A program made the position numbers and the translations under genes. Below, one piece after another: positions 33,962 through 40,174 of a stretch of DNA of 40,174 nucleotides (positions are counted from its first letter, which is position 1; the number at the start of each line of letters is the position of its first letter). Source of the DNA: an uncultured Prevotellaceae bacterium (GTDB lineage: Bacteria > Bacteroidota > Bacteroidia > Bacteroidales > Bacteroidaceae); contig CACWSX010000031.1 of assembly GCA_902763615.1 (NCBI GenBank), positions 1-40,174 of the forward strand. Direction: 5' to 3'. Below the pieces are notes generated by a model, which saw only the letters and a list, made by a program, of their open reading frames with translations, searched no databases and was not told where the DNA came from.

Positions 33962-35452
33962 ATGAAATTCAAACATCTCATAGCGATTGCGGGTTTTGCA
34001 ATGGCAATATGCGCTTGCGACGAAGGTACTGACAATATCGGTATGTCGCTCACAAGCAATACTGATAATCTCAATGTCATGACCGAGGAATTCAATGTGC
34101 TGACGGCGTCGTATATCCCCGACTCTGTCTACACCTACAATAATGAACTCTACCTGGGTCGCGTCACTGATCCCGAAACCAATACGACCGTTGCCTGCAG
34201 CTTCACGTTGCAGTTCAATATGATGGAAGAGACGCATCTGGGCAGTGAAGAGAGAATCACCAGCCGCGATGAGAAAGGTGAGATTGTGGCCGACTCCTGT
34301 GTCATCTATCTCTTCTTCGATCAGTCGAAATCGTTTGGCGATTCCACAACGGCCATGAAACTGAAGGTTTCCGAGCTCGATCACCCCATCCCCGATGGTA
34401 TCCACTATACGAGTTTCGACCCCGTGAAAGAAGGCTTTGTACGTCAAGGGGGACTAAGCAAGTCGCATCTGTACACGTTTGATGATATGACCATCAACGA
34501 CAGCGTCAAAAACGGAAATGATTATACCCCCTATATTGCTATCCGGCTCAATCAGCCCTATACGGATAAGAACGGTGTCAGCTACAACAACTATGGCACC
34601 TATATCCTGCGCAACTACTATAAGCATCCGGAGTATTTCAAAAACTCCTTTGCCTTCATTCATCAGATGTGTCCGGGATTCTATATCGAGTCAACCGACG
34701 GACAGGGCTTGATGTCGTATTTCGCATCGGCACAGTTCTCTGTGTATTACACTTACCTGGGCTATGACGATTCCGAAGAAGATGGAGGCTTTGAAGAATT
34801 TGGCAGCTTCCTGTTGGCATCATCGACCAACGAGGTGCTACAGACCATCACGGTGAAGAACGACAAAGAAAAGCTGAAGCAGTTGGTGGAATCCGACAAT
34901 TCGTGTACCTTTATGAAGACGCCGGCAGCGATTTTCACGGAAGTCACCCTCCCTGTCGACGACATCAAATCGTCACACATGAATGACTCGCTGCTCTCCG
35001 TATCCATCGATTTCAACCGTATCAACAATTACGAGCCGCTTTCAAAGTACACCTTCTCAGCCCCGCCAAGGGTACTGCTGATACAGAAAGACAGTCTGAC
35101 ATCATTCTTCGAGAAGAATCAGAACTACAACAACAAGTATGCTTTCTATACCTCGCTCTACAAGAATGCCTACAGTTTCTCCAATAACAGCGACATCAAT
35201 AATCTCATTGTCAAGATGTATAATGACCGGCTCGAAGGTCTGAAGCACGATCCTAACTGGGTGGAGAAGCATCCTAACTGGAACAAGGCGTTGTTGGTTC
35301 CTGTGGGCATACTGACGAGTTCCACTTCCTCCACCGACAAGACGCCTATTGCGCTCGTCAATGAGATGGGACTGACCACCACCAGACTGAAGCGTGGTAC
35401 CCCTGAGGATCCGATCAAGTTGCGTGTGCTTTATGCCAGATTCAACAACTGA
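33962..35452 (+). CDS. DUF4270 family lipoprotein
   Basis: The 496-aa protein carries a lipoprotein signal with Cys19 in AMAICACDEGTDNIG. It continues into the DUF4270 pattern (TASYIPDSVYTYNNELYLGRVTD is its conserved opening; residues 45-75, split here) with beta-rich repeats and many Tyr/Asn/Ser. DUF4270 proteins are outer-surface lipoproteins of Bacteroidetes with no known role. The stop overlaps the following 43-aa gene by one base. A shared transcript with the glycogen-synthase-like gene is likely. Confidence 0.85.
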   Translation: MKFKHLIAIAGFAMAICACDEGTDNIGMSLTSNTDNLNVMTEEFNVLTASYIPDSVYTYNNELYLGRVTDPETNTTVACSFTLQFNMMEETHLGSEERITSRDEKGEIVADSCVIYLFFDQSKSFGDSTTAMKLKVSELDHPIPDGIHYTSFDPVKEGFVRQGGLSKSHLYTFDDMTINDSVKNGNDYTPYIAIRLNQPYTDKNGVSYNNYGTYILRNYYKHPEYFKNSFAFIHQMCPGFYIESTDGQGLMSYFASAQFSVYYTYLGYDDSEEDGGFEEFGSFLLASSTNEVLQTITVKNDKEKLKQLVESDNSCTFMKTPAAIFTEVTLPVDDIKSSHMNDSLLSVSIDFNRINNYEPLSKYTFSAPPRVLLIQKDSLTSFFEKNQNYNNKYAFYTSLYKNAYSFSNNSDINNLIVKMYNDRLEGLKHDPNWVEKHPNWNKALLVPVGILTSSTSSTDKTPIALVNEMGLTTTRLKRGTPEDPIKLRVLYARFNN

Positions 35453-35583
35453 TGGCAGACGGATATCTAGAAAAGCATCATGAGGACTATGAGGCCCGCA
35501 AGGCAGCATGGCTTCGTAAGAAGAAACATTTGCCCAAGACTGGCAAACGACAGATAGAGCGACCCGATGACGAGTCGCTCTAA
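35452..35583 (+). CDS. Small conserved basic protein, 43 aa
   Basis: The ATG at 35452 overlaps the DUF4270 stop (TGATGG). The peptide MADGYLEKHHEDYEARKAAW continues LRKKKHLPKTGKRQIERPDD and ends ESL. It is charged and helical and has no membrane segment. I recall similar small proteins in Bacteroides but no function. The final codons also form the stem of a terminator, so the gene ends inside its own terminator. Confidence 0.65.
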   Translation: MADGYLEKHHEDYEARKAAWLRKKKHLPKTGKRQIERPDDESL

Positions 35584-35590
35584 TTTTATT
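35557..35590 (+). terminator. Terminator embedded in the end of the 43-aa gene
   Basis: GAGCGAC (35557-35563) pairs with GTCGCTC (35574-35580), followed by TAATTTTATT. It ends the glycogen-synthase-like/DUF4270/43-aa transcript and faces the convergent helicase gene. Confidence 0.65.
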
Positions 35591-37985
35591 ATCCTATAAT
35601 TTTGAATTTCGCAAACTTCAGTAGCAGCTGTTTTGTACCCACATTGCGGAAGTCAACGGTGAGCTTGGTATTCTCGCCCGTTCCCTCGATCCTGACGACG
35701 GTACCCACACCAAAGCGCTGGTGCTCTATCGTGCAACCCTCGCGCAGGTCACTGGCACTGGGATCAGAAGCCATCGGACGTGGTGCGACAGCCTGATGCA
35801 GCCGTTTGAAGTTAGGTCCGAAGGGATCCACAGGTTTCTCCGGTTGTCTGGGTGCCACAGCCCTCGGTTTCGGATCGGCCTTGAACTGCGTAGCCACAGG
35901 CCGCGGGTTCTGCATCCATTCTGGTCCCTCACTTCCGAATCCCCTGGAATCATGAAGACTGGTCTGCCTGTGCGTAGCTTGCGAAGCACTACGGCCCTGT
36001 CCCCGCGATTCGCCCTCAATGTCCAGAAGCTCCGGATCGATGTCTCTGATAAATCGTGAGGGTGTGTCGTATTCCATCCGTCCATAACGGAAACGGTTCT
36101 GCGCACAAGTCAGGATACAATGTTTCTCAGCACGCGTGATGGCCACATAGAGCAGCCTTCGCTCCTCTTCCAGTTCGCGCATCGAGTTGGTACACATCGG
36201 ACTGGGGAAGATGTTTTCTTCGAGTCCCACGACAAACACCGTCGGAAACTCCAGGCCCTTGGCCGAATGGATAGTCATCAGCGTCACCTTGTCATTCGAA
36301 TCGCCCTCATCGCTGTCGAGGTCGGTCAGAAGTGCCACCTCCTGCAGGAAATCCGGCAGATACACCTCGTCGCCCATATCCTCCTCCTTGCGACTCTCCA
36401 CGAAGTCTTGCATACCACTCAGAAACTCCTCCAGGTTCTCCTGTCGTGAGATATCCTCCGGATTCCGTCCGCTGTAGATATCCTTGCTGATGCCCGAGTT
36501 CATGATGATATCGTGGCCGAGGGTATAGGCATCCTCCGTCGACACACGAGCTATCCACCCCTCTATCAGTTCGCGGAAGGCCTGTATCTTCGTCATCGTA
36601 CCCTTGCTCACATCCATCGGGAAGAGCACGGGCTCCTTGATCACCTGCCAGAGACTCACACCATAGGCCTGCGCCGTCTGGATGATTTTTCCTACTGTCG
36701 TATCGCCGATACCGCGGGCGGGATAGTTCACAATGCGCTTGAAGGCCTCCTCGTCGCTCGGGTTGGCAATCAGCCGGAAATAGGCAATCACATCCTTGAT
36801 CTCCTTGCGCTGGTAGAAGCTCAGTCCACCATAGATCCTGTAAGGAATGTTGTCCTTACGCATCTGTTCCTCAAAACTTCGGCTCTGGGCATTCGTGCGA
36901 TACAGAATGGCAAAGTCGCTCCAGTTGCGCCTTTCCTCCCGTCTGATGCGTTTGATGTCCTGCGTCACGATCATCGCCTCCTCCCTGTCGCTGTAGGCAG
37001 GTTTCAGCTGCAACTTCTCACCGTGCTCATTCTTCGAGAACACATTCTTCGGTATCTGCCGTTCGTTCCGCCTGATGAGCGAGTTCGCTGCCTGCACAAT
37101 CAACTGCGTCGAACGGTAGTTCTGCTCCAGCTTGAAGAGTTTGGCATCCTTATACAGACTCTGGAAGTTCAGGATATTGTCGATGTTGGCACCGCGGAAG
37201 GAATAGATGCTCTGGGCATCGTCGCCCACCACACACACCTTCTGGCGGTCCTTCGTCAACTGATACACGATGGCCTGCTGGGCGTAATTGGTGTCCTGAT
37301 ACTCGTCGACCAGTACAAAGTGGAATTTCTCCACATATTTCCGTCGGATGTCCTCGTGGTTCTCAAACAAGAGCCACGTCTGCACCAGCAGATCGTCGAA
37401 GTCCATCGCGTTGGCCTGTCGGCATCGTTCCGCGTACCTTATATATATAGTAGCCACCTGCGGGCGCTTCTGACTGGCATCATCGCGGGCCCACGCACTC
37501 TGGGCATAGGCCTGTGGCAGCAACAGATGGTTCTTGGCCATCGAGATACGGTCGGCCACCGATGCCGGTTTGTACACCTTGTCGTCGAGCCCCATCTCCT
37601 TGATGATTGTCTTCACCAGCGAACGGGCGTCGCTCTGGTCATAGATGGTGAAATTGGCGTTAAAGCCTATCGCTTCGGCCTCTGCCCTGAGGATTCTGGC
37701 AAACACGCTGTGAAAGGTGCCCATCTGCAGATATCTGGCAAGTTCTTCACCCACCAGACGGCCGATGCGCTCCTTCATCTCACGGGCAGCCTTATTGGTA
37801 AACGTCAGTGCGAGGATATTCCAGGGTCTGATCGTCTCGTCCTGCTTCAGCAGCCACGCAATCTTATACGTCAGCACCCTTGTCTTGCCTGAACCGGCGC
37901 CAGCAATCACCAGCGACGGCCCGTCACAATAGACCACCGCCTGCTGCTGACTCTCGTTCAGCTGTTGCAATATCTCGTCGTTCAT
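35589..37985 (-). CDS. UvrD/PcrA-type DNA helicase
   Basis: The 798-aa superfamily I helicase unwinds DNA in a 3'-5' direction in repair. Motifs in order: Q-motif LNESQQQAVVY, Walker A GAGSGKT (residues 29-35), motif Ia TFTNKAAREMKER, motif II DEYQDTNYAQ, motif III GDDAQSIYSFRGA, motif V/VI TIHSAKGLEFPTV and LYVAITRAEK. The tail has a proline-rich linker and a Tudor-like end (FGVGTVVRIEG). The ATG at 37985 is preferred, since an upstream in-frame start would overlap the 34-aa gene. It is followed by no terminator that I can see. Confidence 0.95.
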   Translation of the reverse strand: MNDEILQQLNESQQQAVVYCDGPSLVIAGAGSGKTRVLTYKIAWLLKQDETIRPWNILALTFTNKAAREMKERIGRLVGEELARYLQMGTFHSVFARILRAEAEAIGFNANFTIYDQSDARSLVKTIIKEMGLDDKVYKPASVADRISMAKNHLLLPQAYAQSAWARDDASQKRPQVATIYIRYAERCRQANAMDFDDLLVQTWLLFENHEDIRRKYVEKFHFVLVDEYQDTNYAQQAIVYQLTKDRQKVCVVGDDAQSIYSFRGANIDNILNFQSLYKDAKLFKLEQNYRSTQLIVQAANSLIRRNERQIPKNVFSKNEHGEKLQLKPAYSDREEAMIVTQDIKRIRREERRNWSDFAILYRTNAQSRSFEEQMRKDNIPYRIYGGLSFYQRKEIKDVIAYFRLIANPSDEEAFKRIVNYPARGIGDTTVGKIIQTAQAYGVSLWQVIKEPVLFPMDVSKGTMTKIQAFRELIEGWIARVSTEDAYTLGHDIIMNSGISKDIYSGRNPEDISRQENLEEFLSGMQDFVESRKEEDMGDEVYLPDFLQEVALLTDLDSDEGDSNDKVTLMTIHSAKGLEFPTVFVVGLEENIFPSPMCTNSMRELEEERRLLYVAITRAEKHCILTCAQNRFRYGRMEYDTPSRFIRDIDPELLDIEGESRGQGRSASQATHRQTSLHDSRGFGSEGPEWMQNPRPVATQFKADPKPRAVAPRQPEKPVDPFGPNFKRLHQAVAPRPMASDPSASDLREGCTIEHQRFGVGTVVRIEGTGENTKLTVDFRNVGTKQLLLKFAKFKIIG

Positions 37986-37992
37986 TGGTTTT

Positions 37993-38097
37993 TCATGCAG
38001 CAGGGCTGGCACTGATGCCGAAGCCACCACCTTTCATCAACTTACCAGCGCAGAAGCCGGCCAAACATCCAAGAATCAGTGAAAGAATAATCTCCAT
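37993..38097 (-). CDS. YeaQ/GlsB-like microprotein, shortened (34 aa)
   Basis: The ATG at 38097 gives MEIILSLILGCLAGFCAGKL followed by MKGGGFGISASPAA and a stop. The first 28 residues match the start of YeaQ/GlsB/YmgE-type small membrane proteins (LGxLAGxxAGKxMKGGGFG), which are normally about 80 residues with three membrane helices. Here the rest is missing, so it may be a truncated copy or a single-helix member. The helicase start follows 8 bases after its stop. The -33/-7 promoter is well formed. Confidence 0.6.
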   Translation of the reverse strand: MEIILSLILGCLAGFCAGKLMKGGGFGISASPAA

Positions 38098-38126
38098 AAT
38101 ATATCTGTTTTATTGGTTTGATGGTG

Positions 38127-38157
38127 CAAATTTAGTCAAAAAATTCGAAAGCACAAA
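38127..38157 (-). promoter_or_regulatory. Promoter of the microprotein-helicase pair
   Basis: Minus strand: -33 TTTG (38154-38157), 19-base spacer, -7 TAAATTTG (38127-38134), about 30 bases before the ATG at 38097. Confidence 0.65.
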
Positions 38158-38310
38158 GAAAAGGCGTGAAAAAAGGTCTGACTAGTGGTAGAGTCTTTAT
38201 GGTTGTTACAGCTCAACACCAAGAAGGAACACAAACCAGTCGGCTTCAAATTGTAGCCGACTTTTTTATACCTATCCATTTCGGCAGAAAATATGCAATT
38301 TTTACTCTGT
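38135..38310. other. Intergenic stretch with no clear gene
   Basis: These bases lie between the microprotein promoter and the inverted repeat upstream of the ATPase gene. A plus-strand terminator at 38238-38267 follows about 90 bases of sequence with short self-complementary parts (for example GGTTGT near 38200 and AACACC near 38215). A small RNA is possible, but I cannot identify one. Confidence 0.35.
38238..38267 (+). terminator. Plus-strand intrinsic terminator
   Basis: AGTCGGCT/AGCCGACT stem followed by TTTTTT, ending whatever is transcribed upstream on the plus strand. Confidence 0.65.
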
Positions 38311-38341
38311 ATTGCATAAAAAAGCATATATTTTATGCAAT
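38311..38341. promoter_or_regulatory. Perfect 11-bp inverted repeat, probable operator
   Basis: ATTGCATAAAA and TTTTATGCAAT are separated by 9 bases. The right arm touches the -7 box TATATTTG (38341-38348), so a dimeric protein bound here would block the promoter of the ATPase gene. Confidence 0.6.
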
Positions 38342-38348
38342 ATATTTG
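38341..38348 (+). promoter_or_regulatory. -7 box (TATATTTG) before the ATPase gene
   Basis: TATATTTG; transcription would begin near 38355, upstream of the first usable TTG at 38383. A normal ATPase N-terminus would not fit in this gap. Confidence 0.55.
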
Positions 38349-38382
38349 CAAAATTGAAAAATAATTTGTAGTTTTCATCAAG

Positions 38383-39510
38383 TTGATCACTGGGCCACGT
38401 CGTGTAGGCAAGTCGACACAGGTTTTACTGATGTTGAGAGACAAGAACTTTGCTTATCTGAACTTCGACAGTCAGCAGCTGCTGGATGCATGGGATGCCA
38501 ATCTCGTCATGAGAATGCTGGATGATGTCTATCCCGGCTATGACTATCTGTTGCTGGATGAGGTGCAGAACCTGGACGCGTGGGACTTGTGGGTCAGTGA
38601 ACTCTACATGCAAGGTAAGAACTTGGTCATAACGGGTAGTAACGCCAAGATGCTTTCAAGCGAAATGGCAACTGTACTGACAGGCAAGTATCTGCAAGTC
38701 GAGATGCTTCCGTTCAGCCTTGAAGAGTTGTTCGACTGGAACAAGCTTGATCTACACCATCTTATGCCCGAGCAGGGCGCTGAGTGCAAAGTGCTGACAG
38801 ATGATTACCTACGGAATGGCGGCTATCCGGAAGTCGTAGCTTCACGACAACTGGTACGCAGCTATCTCGATATACTGTTCGACTCCATAGTGTGGAAAGA
38901 TGTGGCCAAGCGACACAACGTGAGAAACATCACAGACCTCAACAACCTTGCTGTATATCTAGTGTCAAATTTCTGCAACCCGCTTAGTGCCAACGAATTG
39001 GCAGAAGAGCTGGGGCTTTCGAGTGTCAACACCACTAAAAAATACATGGACTATCTTCATGAGCCTTATCTGTTCTATTATCTGTCACGCTACAACAACA
39101 AACTGAAACTGATGAAAAAAGCACCGCGAAAAGTTTATGTTGTTGACAACGGTTTTGTGGCAGCCAAGGCATTCTCAGTGACAGAGAATCTCGGACGTTT
39201 ACTTGAAAACCAAGTGTTCATCGAACTGGTTCGACGTGGTTACGATACCGAGAAGACCATGTTCTATTATCGTTCACGCAACGATAAGGAAGTTGATTTT
39301 GTGTTGCGTCAAGGAACTCACATCCAACGTCTGGTGCAAGTATGTTATGATATGGGCAGTCCCAAGACGGAGAAACGCGAGGTTGATGCAATTGTGGAAT
39401 GTGCAGGCGAGCTGAAGTGTGACAATCTTACCATTGTGACCTATGATGACGAGCGTACCATCGAGAAAGATGGCTATAAGATAAACATTGTACCAATAGC
39501 TAAATTCTAA
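38383..39510 (+). CDS. AAA ATPase of the DUF4143/DUF234-like type, N-terminally short
   Basis: The 375-aa protein has Walker A GPRRVGKST at residues 4-12, Walker B YLLLDEVQN (about 55-63), and the sensor TGSNAKMLSSE. The following DUF4143-like half contains a winged-helix part (NPLSANELAEELGLSS) and an endonuclease-like C-terminal domain (NDKEVDFVLRQG, with D and xVDF). Such ATPases usually have 25-40 residues before Walker A; here the frame closes just upstream (TAA about 24 bases before the TTG at 38383), so the N-terminus is missing or starts at a TTG with none of it. The gene ends at TAA, but the same frame continues into a thioredoxin-like tail. Confidence 0.75.
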   Translation: MITGPRRVGKSTQVLLMLRDKNFAYLNFDSQQLLDAWDANLVMRMLDDVYPGYDYLLLDEVQNLDAWDLWVSELYMQGKNLVITGSNAKMLSSEMATVLTGKYLQVEMLPFSLEELFDWNKLDLHHLMPEQGAECKVLTDDYLRNGGYPEVVASRQLVRSYLDILFDSIVWKDVAKRHNVRNITDLNNLAVYLVSNFCNPLSANELAEELGLSSVNTTKKYMDYLHEPYLFYYLSRYNNKLKLMKKAPRKVYVVDNGFVAAKAFSVTENLGRLLENQVFIELVRRGYDTEKTMFYYRSRNDKEVDFVLRQGTHIQRLVQVCYDMGSPKTEKREVDAIVECAGELKCDNLTIVTYDDERTIEKDGYKINIVPIAKF

Positions 39511-39651
39511 TTTAAGAGGGCAGTACTCACCGACTATCTGATCAGCGCCTTCCCCACGAAGGTCATTATCGCCAACGGCAAGGTGCTGTCAACCATCATC
39601 GGCGAGGATCCCAAATTCTACGAACTGCTCGATACGTTGTTTGCAGAGTAA
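39511..39651 (+). pseudogene. Thioredoxin-like (TlpA family) 3' fragment
   Basis: Directly after the ATPase stop and in the same frame comes a 46-residue tail: DYLISAFPTKVIIANGKVLS, then TIIGEDPKFYELLDTLFAE and a stop. The cis-proline motif AFPTKV and the NGK-x-V strand are the standard C-terminal part of TlpA/thioredoxin-like proteins; the CxxC part is gone. It looks like the remains of a gene interrupted or replaced by the ATPase segment. Confidence 0.65.
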
Positions 39652-39683
39652 GACATCAACAACTGGAAACTGAACATAGAGGA

Positions 39684-39747
39684 GACGGTTCTTCCTGTTT
39701 GACCCGCTGCGCCGTCAGCGGAATCAGTCAAACAAAAAAGAACCGTC
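39684..39747. repeat. REP-like 64-base imperfect hairpin
   Basis: Three nested stems: GACGGTTCTT/AAGAACCGTC outside, TGTTTGAC/GTCAAACA in the middle and CCGCTG/CAGCGG inside, with only short bulges. The GGGGACGGTTCTT-type outer arms are reminiscent of palindromic units mobilised by REP-associated transposases, but no transposase is in the window. It lies between two gene fragments. Confidence 0.65.
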
Positions 39748-39760
39748 CCCGGGTGTTTGA

Positions 39761-40005
39761 TTATCGGCAGTCGAAGAGAATCTTCCTACGATTGTCTGAG
39801 GGCCGCACCGCGAAGTGGACCCAATACGTCGAGCCGCGCTTCTCCAAAATCAGTTCATCAAATTCCCGCTTCGTTTCATCCGCGATATCCAACAATATCC
39901 TCGCCATCCTGATCATCTGTTCCGGTCCATAACAATGGATATCCACCGCACATCCCGTCAGGTGATTACTCCCCTTCGCGCCCCTGCACCTCATGACACA
40001 GAAGG
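39761..40005 (-). pseudogene. Peptidase M15 (D-Ala-D-Ala carboxypeptidase-like) C-terminal fragment
   Basis: On the minus strand an open frame begins after a TGA at 40006-40008 and ends at TAA 39761-39763. It encodes GSNHLTGCAVDIHC, a zinc site with H-x(6)-D as in M15_3 peptidases, then a helix and FDELILEKRGSTYWVHFAV, the third-ligand His segment, and a basic end. About 60 N-terminal residues normally present are missing, and the only ATG (39994) leaves too little fold. In Bacteroidetes such peptidases often follow HU-like/smalltalk genes; here it stands alone amid debris. Confidence 0.7.
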
Positions 40006-40082
40006 GTCAGGACATTCTGTGACATGTGCTTTTGAACAATTTTCGCTGCAAATTCCCCGATTTGTCAAAGGCACATTGTCTT

Positions 40083-40174
40083 CAGTTGACAGTTGACAGT
40101 TTATTTGGGGAGGGGGTATTGGTTTGATGGGAGGAAATGATAGAATTATATAATTACTATATATATAATATATA
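40083..40174. repeat. Second, truncated copy of the TGACAG/AT repeat
   Basis: CAGTTGACAGTTGACAGTT is followed by a purine-rich stretch and an AT-alternating run that reaches the window end. The order matches the left half of the element at 6175-6308. Confidence 0.45.

Noticed and set aside
36513-37892. 459-aa plus-strand ORF opposite the helicase
   Set aside because: Antisense shadow of a complete UvrD/PcrA helicase.
38166-38357. 63-aa plus-strand ORF between the helicase and ATPase genes
   Set aside because: It runs through a terminator and the inverted repeat and has no ribosome-binding site.
40083-40174. CRISPR-like repeats at the right end
   Set aside because: The short TGACAGT units are tandem and without spacers; no cas genes are present in the window.

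Overview
The window looks like chromosomal DNA of a Bacteroidales bacterium, most likely Prevotella or a close relative. Supporting signs are about eighteen TAnnTTTG -7 boxes (the Bacteroidetes sigma-A type), placed a short distance before start codons and tRNAs, and lineage-typical genes: a Bacteroidetes-type serine palmitoyltransferase, a DUF4270 lipoprotein, an HU-like protein followed by a 'smalltalk' microprotein, a bifunctional hisB and a peptidase M49. Species cannot be fixed without a database search.

Layout. (1) 1-6.1 kb is an accessory island on the minus strand. It has a cut-off DUF3127-like gene, two small unknown genes, and a tight four-gene operon: a cytosine-5 DNA methyltransferase, a probable BsaWI/AgeI-type restriction endonuclease, and two unrecognised 314-aa proteins. 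The methyltransferase has an apparent one-base frameshift near its N-terminus, upstream of the first usable in-frame ATG. (2) 6.1-7.6 kb holds nested inverted repeats, the HU-like/smalltalk pair and tRNA-Pro. (3) 7.6-10.4 kb has serine palmitoyltransferase divergent from a diacylglycerol/sphingoid kinase-like gene, then a FeoB-associated-type microprotein and tRNA-Cys. (4) 10.4-21.1 kb holds YkvA, a DUF1460 amidase-like lipoprotein, an oxidoreductase, a membrane protein coupled to hisB, and a minus-strand run of C69 dipeptidase, M23 peptidase, nadC, a small beta-barrel and cstA. (5) 21.2-26.6 kb is a sugar/pectin neighbourhood: GHL10-type glycoside hydrolase, uxuA, uxuB, tRNA-Arg and a CE12-type acetylesterase. 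The esterase is the last gene of an overlapping fur-purA-hisS operon (25.8-29.8 kb). (6) 29.8-38.1 kb has an AraC-type regulator, DPP III and an alkylation-repair-like gene in one operon, a glycogen-synthase-like fragment with DUF4270 and a 43-aa gene, and a UvrD/PcrA helicase behind a 34-aa YeaQ-like microprotein. (7) 38.1-40.2 kb is debris: an ATPase without a normal N-terminus, a thioredoxin-like gene tail, a long REP-like hairpin and an M15 peptidase fragment.

The best candidates for something undescribed are the two unknown genes in the restriction-modification operon (1621-3509), one of which may have a diverged shorter relative at 760-1218, together with the disrupted methyltransferase start. 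All functional calls are by eye from translated motifs; no database search was run.
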